This document shows positions 12,166 through 21,589 of a DNA stretch of 64,000 bases, piece by piece; position 1 is the stretch's first letter, and every line of letters starts with the position of its first letter. The DNA is taken from NCBI GenBank assembly GCA_036897095.1, contig JAYMSP010000053.1, positions 1 through 64,000 on the forward strand. The letters are read 5' to 3'. The translations under genes were made by a program, and so were the position numbers. The notes under the pieces were generated by a model. It did not search any database. It had not been told where the DNA came from and saw nothing but the letters and a program-made list of their open reading frames with translations. The stretch comes from Plantago elongata. Its lineage: Eukaryota; Streptophyta; Magnoliopsida; Lamiales; Plantaginaceae.

Positions 12166-13803
12166 TCAAACCAAATTCAGTCCTCTTTCAGCTCAAAAGG
12201 ATGCAATCTTTACTTAGTATATCTACAAATATACCACAATATCAGCAAGAACAATAAGGAAACAACCTGAATATTCAACTTTGCTCACTTGCAGAGAATC
12301 TACTTCATCAATAATTGAATACCATATTAAGTAAGTAAATGAAAATACACTGCAAGAACATAAATGGGTTTTTTTTCCTTGAAATCAACGCATATCCGGA
12401 CCAGACCAGGTATTATTGGGTTAGAAATAGCGAGATATATTATTGTTAAAAATGATTGAAGAAAGCAACAGAAATAGTAGCCCACATAGTTAATAGGACT
12501 ACTACTCTGTGTCGGCATTGATGACTCTGATTAAAATAGTGTTGGTAGGGTGTAAATCAAGACATCGAATTGAATTGAAGGAAGAATATAAATCAATCAA
12601 AGATCAAACCTCAATCTATTTCATCAACCCTTTTATTGGCCACACCGTGAGAGGCGTGCTCTATGAGACTATTACACTCAGAAAAATTCTATGAAATACT
12701 CATGATATGGTGAATTTTGTATATATGCTTCGGATATGATTTGATATATCAATTTGGTATCATATTTTTTGAAAAGTGGGATTTTAATAACTTAATATTG
12801 ATAACTTATCATTTAAAAATTAAATCATAAACTAAGGAGCTGATTGTCATGGCATTCAAATTAATGAACAGTGATTTAGTCTAAAATACACTTTAAATAC
12901 CCTATTTTAATTCCATTCTAAATATAAATTCGCTAAAATTCCATCCAAACGACCATTTGAGTGTCATTCCAATCCGACTCTAAATCTTTCAGTTGTATTA
13001 ATAAGCTTACAAGGGTGAGAACACTATGCAAAAAACTTTTATATCTCGTTTGGAAAAGTAAAAAAGGAATGCACGAGAGCATATTAGTAAGGCTATTCAT
13101 AAGGAAGTACCAAGTACGTGAAGAGTGTGGGACAAAGCTACACTACGTAGGAAGATTTGGAAAATTTTCTCGCATACACGTATTCGATTGTTTATCCTTT
13201 TCTAATATTTATTACTATATATTTTTATAATAGACGGATTAATTAGTTATATAATTATTTTAATTTTTATACTCTTGTCCAACTTAATAATAAGACGGGC
13301 CGAGAAGCGTATAAGTGTGTTATATTTTGAAAAAATACATTTTTTTATATATTTAGTGTTATAGGTCATATTTATTCGTATAAAAAAATTAAAAATTATG
13401 TGCTTGCGTGGTATGCGATAAATATCGTCAAAATTTTGTTAGAAACACCTAAAATATATATTTAACTTAATTTTCATAATTTTAATTTCTTGTTAAACAA
13501 TTTGTATATTATTATTTTAATAATTTAAAGTCGACTACGGGTAATAAATTTTTAGCTTCGTAACTACTATAATTAGAAAGAACATGGAGAGTTGGATAAT
13601 TAGATAATTTAAGGTGAATTATCTTTTACCAAACAAAATATCTAATTTAACGCTAAGCATCTCTCTCCACCTCAGCTTTGCCACACACATCCTGAACTCA
13701 AGCAACATGATTAAGAAAATGCAACAATCTCTAATTCGTTGCTTAGAGGAATAATATTAATTAATCCTGTTCTTCCCTTTTCCATTTTCTTTTCCATCTA
13801 ACA
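12166..13803. other. AT-rich intergenic DNA
   Basis: No gene, RNA or well-formed repeat is recognised. 12700-13560 is strongly AT-rich. Confidence 0.45.
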
Positions 13804-14549
13804 ATGGGAAAGAAAATTGCTGTATGTAAGTATTCATCATCTTTTAGCCTCAACTCATTCCCTTTATATATCCTTTGTGGTATTCGTTAAGTGAGATGCA
13901 TGATGATAAATAGTTTCTATACGTTTTATTATGATTAATAAAGTTTGCTTGTTCCAAACATGTAGTTTCCTACCTATGTGGCGCATTGAGCTGCAGGAGG
14001 ACTTCCTCAGAGGACCTCAAGAACCCGAAAAGGGAGGATTCCATCTCCACCTCATCGCCGACTCAAGCAGGACACGACAGCTCATCGGACCAACATTCAA
14101 GTCCAACATTTGAAACAGCCCCTGCCTCACCTCGGTCCGAACTAGATGACCTACAAAATGTACCTCTCCCACAACCACCAGGGAGGGTACAACCGCATCA
14201 CACGAGGACAATGTCATACAACCACCAGCACAAGAGATCATTCTCTGCAGGGGGGTTCTCAAAGAAGCTTACGTCGAGTTTGAGCATGAAGGTTGGGAGC
14301 TTGTCGTTCAGGGAGGATTACGGGCTAGGGTTCAAGAACAAGAAAAAGCTGCAACACGAGGAATCGGTGTGGAAGAAGACAATCATCCTAGGAGAGAAAT
14401 GCAGGGTCCCTGAGGAAGATGATGATGCTGTTTATTACGACGAAAAGGGAAACAGGATTTCAGCCTACAGGCCTAAAAATAGTAATATTGGCCCTTGTGT
14501 TTCGAGGCAAAGATCAATTAACTTTGCTGATGGATCATCGGATGGGTAG
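13804..14549 (+). CDS. Small plant-specific protein of unknown function
   Basis: Two exons fit: 13804-13825 (22 bp) and 13966-14549, joined in phase, for about 201 aa beginning MGKKIAVFSYLCGALSCRR. The middle is Ser/Pro/His-rich and disordered (SPTQAGHDSSSDQHSS, then PLPQPPGRVQPHH). The C-terminal half has conserved-looking blocks: SFSAGGFSKKL, EESVWKKTIILGEKCRVP and an acidic DDDAVYYDEKGNRISAYRP. I recall similar WKKTIILGEKC blocks in uncharacterised plant proteins but know no function. Its short first exon and basic, low-complexity make-up give no catalytic clue. The frame and splice are good; without the first exon the long frame has no ATG at its head. Confidence 0.68.
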
Positions 14550-15108
14550 ACTAATGGATTTGATGAATCAATTAAACACCTCCATGATCCATAAAATTTT
14601 TGTATGATTTTTAGCTTGAGTATGGCTTTTGTATCTTTCACTTTCTCAATGTCAAATATGTATTGTATCAAAGCATTGTTTTTGAGATATGCTAGTTCAA
14701 TATAAATTACATTGAACTGATACTTACATGAGTACATTACATCTGCTGGTGAGTCTAGCTAACAAGGGAGGGGCAAGGAGTTTAAACCTGTTCCAATCCA
14801 ATTTAGGAGCATAAATTTCATTTCTGGTGATCGAACCTGTAGTTTTTGGTACGTACGAGTAGGTACATACCCAAATTGTTAGTAGTTGGGAGGAGAAGTA
14901 CCCTAACTCTACTCAATCCGATCCCGACCTGGCAAAAAAAAAACCATTCTGATCCATAGCATGTATATAGTGCAATATGAATAAATGTATCTTACTTCCA
15001 TGATAAAATGGGAAGCTGAAAGTCAAGCCAATGGAACAACTCTTGCACATTATATATAGAGAGGCTATAAAGTGTTCTAATCAGGCACTCAAAAACAATA
15101 GCTAAAAG
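14550..15108. other. Intergenic DNA with a TATA box before the PMEI gene
   Basis: A TATATATAG box at 15051-15059 sits about 50 bp before the next ATG. Otherwise nothing is recognised. Confidence 0.4.
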
Positions 15109-15729
15109 ATGAGGACATTTCACCTTCTGATAATTGTCTTCTTCATCCTCTCATCTCCAATCAAACTTAGTTTCACACAGGCAAATGACACAGCCACTAC
15201 TAAACATGTATTAACAAACAAAACAGTAGAGCAAATTTGCGTTCAGACGCCCAATCCCTCATTTTGCCATGACATAATGAAAGGCCAAATCGGGCATACA
15301 TACCACAGCAACACGAGAGTAGCCGACCTATCCTGGGAACCCATGGACAGAGCAGTAGCTCAAGCCAAAACCACAATGTGGATTCTTAACTCCAATTTGC
15401 TTCGCAAGCCAAAGAAAGAGCACGATCCCCAAGTAACAGCTATATACGAAGAGTGTTTGGCAGCATACAGGGCAACGATTAGCAACCTTCATATTGCTAT
15501 GAAGTATGTGGAGCTAGGAAATTACATGAGCTTGGAAAGAATCACCATAAGGGGCAGGAGTAGGGTCATGACAGCTTGTGATAAAGCAGAGTTCCCTGCA
15601 AATGTAAAGACTGCAACTCAAAAGTTCGGAGATCTTTGTTCTATCATGCCTGCTATATGCAAGGACGGACCTAAGAGAGGAGAGCGCACAACCAGACCAA
15701 GAGCAAGTTCAAATCCTACTAGGGAATGA
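15109..15729 (+). CDS. Secreted PMEI-like (pectinesterase/invertase inhibitor) protein
   Basis: This family inhibits pectin methylesterases or invertases in the cell wall or vacuole. The 206-aa protein is intronless, as is usual. It starts with a clear signal peptide (about residues 1-24, hydrophobic core LLIIVFFILSS). Residues 44 and 53 are the paired cysteines of the N-terminal hairpin (QICVQTPNPSFC). YEECLAAYRATISNL and TACDKAEF supply the later cysteines of the four-helix bundle. The C-terminus is unusually basic and Arg/Pro-rich (KRGERTTRPRASS), with extra cysteines at CSIMPAIC. Which enzyme it inhibits cannot be told from sequence. A TATATATAG box lies just upstream. Confidence 0.8.
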   Translation: MRTFHLLIIVFFILSSPIKLSFTQANDTATTKHVLTNKTVEQICVQTPNPSFCHDIMKGQIGHTYHSNTRVADLSWEPMDRAVAQAKTTMWILNSNLLRKPKKEHDPQVTAIYEECLAAYRATISNLHIAMKYVELGNYMSLERITIRGRSRVMTACDKAEFPANVKTATQKFGDLCSIMPAICKDGPKRGERTTRPRASSNPTRE

Positions 15730-16196
15730 ACATTTTATTATGGATTTGTCAGCGTTATAGAAGTCGCTGATTATTGTAAAACTGAAATGAAGATATAAGT
15801 TTTATGTTTTGATTAATTTGAGAAATTGGATGTGGACTCAATCCAATGTTTACAGGAACTGATACTGTTAAATCAAGATCGTATTGGTCTAACAAATCTT
15901 GTTCCAATTCAACAATACCCAGAAATCAGAATAAATTAAGCTAGTGCAAAAGGTTAGGGGGAAAATGCCTTCGAGATCTGTCTAATACCAAAATTCATAT
16001 AGTACTGCCGAAACAGAAGAAGACTGATATTTCATCCATTAACATAGAACAGAGTTACCAACACTCTTATTATCAGCTAGACTCGTTTGCATCTCTGCCA
16101 AACAGTATCATCAAACACTCACAGACTCACTAACAAGCAACCTCAGAACATTTCTACTGCCACTCAGTACCAATTAACAGTAACACATTGACATAT
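15730..16196. other. 3' flank between convergent PMEI and sHSP genes
   Basis: This probably holds the 3' UTRs of two converging genes. No separate feature is seen. Confidence 0.35.
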
Positions 16197-16676
16197 CTAA
16201 GCGATCTGGACCTGGATAGTCTTTGGCCTCTTAGGCTGAGGAGGAGCCTTCTTATCAACAGTGACAGTCAAAACACCATCCTGACAAACAGCAGAGATCT
16301 TCTCAGTATCAGCATTCTCCGGCAACACAAACTTCCTCATCGATTTTCCCATCCTTCGCTCCATCCGAACATACTTCACACCTTCCTTCTCCTCCTCTCT
16401 CTTCCTCTCACCGCTGATCACCAACACATTGTCGTCTTCGACCTGAACCTTGATGTCACCAGATTTCAGCCCAGGCATGTCGATCACGAACACGTACGAG
16501 TTCGTAAGGTCCTTCACATCAGCCGGAGTGGCAGCCATTGCTCTGGCATCGCGGTAGTAGGCCTTCGTCGGAGTGCTGCCGGACTTGGCGTTGTTGGCGT
16601 CGGAATCGTCGTGTTCGAGGATGTTGTGGATCGTGTGGAGCAGAGGAGCGTCGAATCCGAGTAGGCGGAAATCCAT
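16197..16676 (-). CDS. Cytosolic class II small heat shock protein, about 17-18 kDa
   Basis: An ATP-independent chaperone that holds unfolded proteins in the cytosol under heat. The frame gives 159 aa: the class II start [20 protein letters not shown], then [19 protein letters not shown] opening the alpha-crystallin domain, [37 protein letters not shown], and the C-terminal IQVQI (I-x-I anchor). It is intronless. An in-frame ATG exists further up at 16778, but a TATA box at 16792-16799 puts the transcript start near 16765, so the shorter start is preferred. Heat-shock elements lie just upstream. A second class II gene follows 1.4 kb away in the same direction. Confidence 0.95.
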   Translation of the reverse strand: MDFRLLGFDAPLLHTIHNILEHDDSDANNAKSGSTPTKAYYRDARAMAATPADVKDLTNSYVFVIDMPGLKSGDIKVQVEDDNVLVISGERKREEEKEGVKYVRMERRMGKSMRKFVLPENADTEKISAVCQDGVLTVTVDKKAPPQPKRPKTIQVQIA

Positions 16677-16791
16677 TTGAGCTGAAGTTGAATTGATTTC
16701 GAAAGCTGATTTGGGCGAAAATGAGATGTTGTTGTAATGACGCAGTTGCTGAATTGATTGATTTTGTGAGGAGCACAACGATGAATTGGGG

Positions 16792-16890
16792 ATTTATAGG
16801 GTATGTGTTGCTTGAAGAAAGAAGAATGAAGAACATTCTGGAGGGAAACGAGTAGGTTCTAGGAGTATCAGTGGTCTTTCCAGAATGTTT
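16792..16890 (-). promoter_or_regulatory. Heat-shock promoter: TATA box and two HSEs
   Basis: On the minus strand the TATA box is CCTATAAAT (16792-16799). 16831-16843 reads GAAcaTTCtgGAG, three alternating nGAAn units, and 16878-16890 reads TTCcaGAAtgTTT, a second near-perfect element. Spacing to the TATA box is about 35 and 80 bp, as in known heat-inducible sHSP promoters. Confidence 0.85.
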
Positions 16891-16899
16891 ACGTGGCAG

Positions 16900-18092
16900 A
16901 AGTGATTCCCAACTTCCTTCATAACTTTGGGTAATTTTGCAGTGCTGCAAAATCTGATCCCAATTAGAAATTAGCCGAAATATACGGCACTCCAAAATCT
17001 GATTCCAATTATATTGAGTGATTGTTTTTCTTGTAAATAAATAACATCTACTAATACTTTGTTCTATTCATTTTATAAAATTAAATAATTTACTGTATTT
17101 TCTTTTATATTGAACCTGAGTTCAACATAAAAATCAATATGCATTAAATAATTTCAGAAGTTAAAGATTCATCTTATATATTCCTTTTACTATTCAAAAG
17201 TTAAAATTGTTTCTCCTCCAATCAATTTAAGATTTAAAAATAATTATTTATATATTAGTTTTTTAATTTTATTAATAATTTAATCATATAATACAAACTG
17301 ATATACTTTATAAAACATTTTTTTTTTCTGAATACAGGATACTGGTTGAGAAGTATATGTCGGCCTTGATTGATCTACTTACATCTTTAGGTGGAATTAA
17401 GATCAGGAATGTAACCGATGTGAAATATTTCATTTTATCTGCACTGGGAAGTGTTAACTTTTGTAGTGATTAAATGAAGACGGCGCATTATGATGATGAG
17501 TATGATTGGCATCGCCCTGCGCAGTTGAAAGATTTTTGCATTATCAGAATAAAAAACTTTAAACTACGTAAAAATTTCGGAAAGAAGTTCACTCAATTGA
17601 GAATGATTCTCAGCTTCTCATGAGAGAGTAGAGACCTCTTAAACAAATTGTTTTAGTTCGTGATATGATTTTAAGCGAACGTATGAATTGTATGAGTCCA
17701 AGCTCAGTTGGAATTTGCCCCGAGTTTAATTTCAACCTCAAAATCGGAAAGTCAAGGGACCAAAATCTACTGATTATAAGCTTGTTACTTTATTCCATTT
17801 TAATGGCTAATGGCTTCGGTTTCGAGCTTATAATAAATAATAATTGCATTAAAACAAGTTGCCCCAAAAAAATAAAAAGACATACGTTTACAATAAACTC
17901 ATAGATATTATTAGGAGTACAAACTTACAAATATTGCTAGAAAAAACACGGTGCTTCTTATGCTTCACATAAAATTACAGTAACAAACGGCCCTTTGACC
18001 CGGGGCCTACGAGTCAAGCTACCGTGAGGTTTGCTCGGGTCAATTATTCCCGTACGTACATAACCATACTACCGTTCGTACATCGGATATAA
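16900..18092. other. AT-rich intergenic DNA between the two sHSP genes
   Basis: No coding region is supported. The stretch is AT-rich, with short A and T runs but no repeat I can define. Confidence 0.4.
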
Positions 18093-18779
18093 TTACAGTA
18101 CAGCCACCTGCGGCACACGATCGCCTGGAGTCCCAGTATCCTTGGGTACCCCCTGATCACCAGTACCTTCACCCTGGCTACCAGCCGTCTCATGCCAATC
18201 CCCCCCAGTACTCTTCTTCACCGCATCACCCTTGAGCAAGGTCTCTTCACCAGTAGTAGTACCACTCCCTATCTTAACCTCGATAACTCTCGGCTTCTTA
18301 ACCTCCGGTGCCTTCACCTTGTCCACCACGACCGTCAACACCCCATCCTCGCAAACAGCTGAAACCTTCTCCTTATCCGCATTCTCCGGCAGAACGAACT
18401 TCTTCAACATCTTCCCCATCATCCTCTCCATCTTCAGCAACTTCGCCCCGTCCTGCTTCGTCACCCTCCTCCTCGGCTCCCCGCTAACCACCAAGACGTT
18501 GCCGTCCTCGATGTGCGCCTTGATCTTCTCCGGTTTCAGCCCGGGCATATCGAGGACGAAGTGGTACGCTGTCGGGAACTCGATGACGTCGGCAGGTGTG
18601 GACTTCATGGCCTTGGCGTCCCGCATGTAGGCGCGGGAAGGGTGGTGACGACGGCCTGATTTTGGCTTGTTGAAGTCGTCGTCTTCTTCGTCGGATAGGT
18701 CAATCATGTCGTGGATGGTTGAGATCATTGTGTCGTCGATTCCCAAGTCTCTTAGAACTACTTCCATTTCTTTCTCCAT
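18093..18779 (-). CDS. Class II-like small heat shock protein with long C-terminal tail
   Basis: 228 aa, intronless. Residues about 1-170 are a class II-type small [23 protein letters not shown], an acidic run, [44 protein letters not shown] and the IEVKI anchor. After IEVKI, where class II proteins normally stop, it continues for some 55-60 residues rich in Gly, Thr, Glu and Asp ([19 protein letters not shown]), resembling a hydrophilic LEA-like tail. The first ATG (MEKEMEVV) is used; a second lies four codons on. A G-box/ABRE lies about 190 bp upstream, and I see no good heat-shock element. A diverged tandem relative of the neighbouring gene. Confidence 0.9.
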   Translation of the reverse strand: MEKEMEVVLRDLGIDDTMISTIHDMIDLSDEEDDDFNKPKSGRRHHPSRAYMRDAKAMKSTPADVIEFPTAYHFVLDMPGLKPEKIKAHIEDGNVLVVSGEPRRRVTKQDGAKLLKMERMMGKMLKKFVLPENADKEKVSAVCEDGVLTVVVDKVKAPEVKKPRVIEVKIGSGTTTGEETLLKGDAVKKSTGGDWHETAGSQGEGTGDQGVPKDTGTPGDRVPQVAVL

Positions 18780-18970
18780 TCCTTTGATTGTTTTCTGGTT
18801 GCGTGGTCTATTGTGGAGTGTACTATGGTGATGAAGTGATGATGAAAATGGATTTAAAGGTATTTGTATATGTGGCGAACTAGGTGAGTGTCCTGGAGTC
18901 TTTATGAAGCGGTGGAGGCTGAGGTGGACTTAAACAATGAAACGTGGCGGGTGTCAGATAGATGTAATAG

Positions 18971-18978
18971 CCACGTGG
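18971..18978 (-). promoter_or_regulatory. Palindromic G-box / ABRE core CCACGTGG
   Basis: A perfect CCACGTGG palindrome about 190 bp upstream of the tailed sHSP start. Such elements bind bZIP/bHLH factors and often give ABA or seed expression. Function here is inferred. Confidence 0.45.
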
Positions 18979-18999
18979 ACATGCGGTCGCATATCACTC

Positions 19000-19519
19000 C
19001 ACAACTGGATTGTTACGTTCTAATCACTTCTTTGTTCTCACCATTAAATTAAAATGGATTTGCAACTTTCAATGAACTAATTATTTTAACACGGGCCAGG
19101 ATGATTAAGTTATAGTAGTTGATATAGAATTAAAATTTAAGTGTTTTAATTTAATTTTTAAAATTAAATTATCACCCCTATATAATTGTCGAGAGGTTAA
19201 AGAGATCCACCTAGATAGTTAATTATGCTATGAAAATTGGGGCATTTGTGTGTGGTCGGAGGATATAATTTGAGAAACAAAATACAGAAATTAAAATGAA
19301 TATTAACATTTTGAGGAAAAAGTTAAAGAGAAATGGACGGAGGTGATGAAATCACTACAAATACACGAAGACAAAAGCATATGGAATAGAGATAGGAACT
19401 TAAAGGTTGAAACCTAGAACACCATTGTTAAAATTGGGTTGAAGCATAACTCAATAATACAATCATTAATAATAAGGACTCGTATCGAAATAGAATTTTT
19501 AATTATATCTAGCTATACA
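19000..19519. other. Intergenic DNA, possibly including remains of a 5' LTR
   Basis: No gene is seen. Part of it may be the 5' LTR of the following Copia-like element, but I cannot place its outer border. Confidence 0.3.
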
Positions 19520-19534
19520 TTTTTTTTTTTTTTT

Positions 19535-19581
<47 letters not shown>

Positions 19582-19591
19582 GTATATATAT
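19520..19591 (+). repeat. Compound microsatellite (T)n(TG)n(TA)n
   Basis: A run of about 16 T, then about 8 TG units, then interrupted TA units with TGTA steps. It lies just before the LTR element's primer-binding site. Confidence 0.9.
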
Positions 19592-20095
19592 GAGATTGAT
19601 GAATGAGAAGAGATAGGGAAAATGGTTCTTTCATGGTATCAGAGCCACGTAAGTCTTCAACGAGCATTGGTCATGTCTCTCCTTCTTTCCCTCAATGAAT
19701 TTCGTCGAGAAAATACAATTTTCGTATAGTTTAGCACATCGCAGTCCGAGTGGAGTTTCCCGGAGATTCAGCCGTTGGATCGTCATGAAATTTTGACAGC
19801 AGTAAGATAACCCGTGGAACTACAATCTGGACAGTGGATATCGAAATCAAATCAGGTTTAATAGGTCACTGCGTTCTCAGTTAAGCAGCAGATTGCCAAA
19901 ACACTCATTTTCGTCAGGTACTCACTCATCTTTTCCCTCATTGTAATCAATGTGATTGTCCTTACTTATATCTGTTTTGTATCTTATCCCCTTTTATCAT
20001 CCGCTGCAGAACTCCCATATAGAAAACCTCACGTTCGAGATATTCACGTATATACTGAACCTCACATTCGTATACCTCTTTCGAATTCTCCTCTG

Positions 20096-20309
20096 ATCGA
20101 ACAGTCCCTGTCGATCCCCTCCCGTGTTCGAACAGTTTTCTTTAATTTGTCGAACTTATCTTCTAATCGAACAACCCACTGTTGTCGATCCCCTCCCATG
20201 TTCAAACAGTTTTCTTCAATCTGTCGAACTTCTCTTCTGATCGAACAACTCACGTTGTCGATCCCCTTATGTGTTCAAACTATTTTATTTAATCTGCCGA
20301 ACTTTCTTC
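20096..20309 (+). repeat. Three tandem 70-74-bp units inside the LTR element
   Basis: Units begin near 20096, 20166 and 20240, each opening atcgaaca and containing gtcgatccc, gttcaaac and ctgtcgaact-like blocks. They are moderately diverged from each other. Confidence 0.8.
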
Positions 20310-21205
20310 ATCCTCCTGCAATTGCCGCAATCGTTGTTCACCTGTCTAGCGATTGCCCCAGCCTGTTCGATCTTCATCGACCACCTCTGCAATTGCTCGC
20401 AATCGTCGGTCGCCCTCTTGTCCGACGGAAAATCATTCGACCAGGTCTTCTTCTTTTGATTATGCAGTGGGTTTCTCTTCTTCTTATGCAGCTGAGCTAT
20501 TTCATCTCCTACATTCTATTGTTGCGTTTTCTCCACGCGTCATCGATTTCCTCAAGCAACTATTTCCGCTCCGTTCTGAGATCAGATTAAGCTCCCGAAG
20601 TCGCACGTCCTGATCAAAAGGATTCTCCTCGTCCCCAGATCAACCTGACGCACCACTAGACCATCCCACACAGCTTCCTAGTCCGAAGCTCTTTTTGTGG
20701 TTAGAGTTAGAGAGTTTTTTGTTCCACCTATAGTCGTTTGAGCTAGCTGTCTGAAGCTCTTGCTCCGCTGTATCTTGGACTATTGAGGTCACATGTTGAC
20801 CCCTCTTTGCCTACTCAGGACTATCTCTATGTGATCACTTATTGATCCTTCTTTTTCCACCTCTATGTGTTATTATATTCTCTCTTATTTTTTTTATGTC
20901 TATCTATGTTTGCTCTGGGTGAACTTCTTCCACCCGACTCTTGCAGACTCGAGCACCTCGCTGGAGTAGGGTGCAATATTTGGGTCCTCGTTGTCCATAA
21001 CCAACTGCCCATGGTATAGTCCATCGTTCGGTCATACTTTTACCTCGCCTGCTCTCATACAACATCAACGTAGAACGTCATGGATGAAATATGCTAATTC
21101 TTACATATGAGTCGATTTTTTATCAAAGGACTTCCACAAGCAATGTTTGAAGTTTTTCAGGACATTCTCAACGTTCATCAAACTCCCGTTTCGACTGAGG
21201 GGGAA

Positions 21206-21296
21206 TGTTAGAAGTATAATTAGATTATGACTCATTAATGTTAGTACTTAGAAGTATTATTGAATTAAGGATTCATAATCTAATTATACTTCTAAC
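21206..21296. repeat. 24-bp perfect inverted repeat (hairpin), 42-bp loop
   Basis: The left arm 21207-21230 is exactly complementary to the right arm 21273-21296. Left arm begins gttagaagtataatt. The left arm coincides with the start of the LTR-like sequence. Confidence 0.85.
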
Positions 21297-21297
21297 T

Positions 21298-21450
21298 GAT
21301 GTTATTAGAGCATATTATCTTTGACGGGGATGTTGTCAAGACGATGTATGCCATCCATACCAAGAAGGTTAACACATTGACCAGGTCGGATAAGTTGACA
21401 CCTGATTATGATGCAATAGATGTTGCAAACAAGATTGTAATTATCTAAAG
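21298..21450 (+). pseudogene. Orphan coding-like fragment, unknown family
   Basis: An open frame of about 50 codons runs [20 protein letters not shown] and on through [16 protein letters not shown] to a stop. Its composition looks protein-like rather than random, but there is no start, partner exon or recognised family. It lies directly after the hairpin, so it may be a captured or interrupted gene piece. Confidence 0.25.
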
Positions 21451-21589
21451 TGTCTTGATACTCTGTTTTGTCAGCTTATGTTAAGGTTGTCTTATGTTTT
21501 GGTTGTGTTTTGATCTTATGTTTATTTACAATTTTTAAGTGGAAGTGTAAGTACTCTTTTTAATACTAGAATGTTAAACATGAAGAATA

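Larger units (their letters stand above)
19592..21296 (+). mobile_element. Broken Copia-type LTR retrotransposon fossil, non-autonomous
   Basis: A primer-binding site complementary to initiator tRNA-Met (TGGTATCAGAGC) lies at 19634-19645, and a polypurine tract (GAGGGGGAA) at 21197-21205, directly before an LTR-like start TGTTAGAAG at 21206. The internal region of about 1.55 kb has no recognisable gag or pol, so this is a small non-autonomous or heavily deleted copy. It carries about three tandem 70-74-bp units at 20096-20309. The 5' LTR boundary is not identified and no second copy of the LTR start is visible nearby. It looks broken and fairly old. Confidence 0.6.

Noticed and set aside
16188-16664. 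158-codon plus-strand frame opposite the first sHSP
   Set aside because: Antisense shadow of the sHSP coding frame, with no independent family signal.
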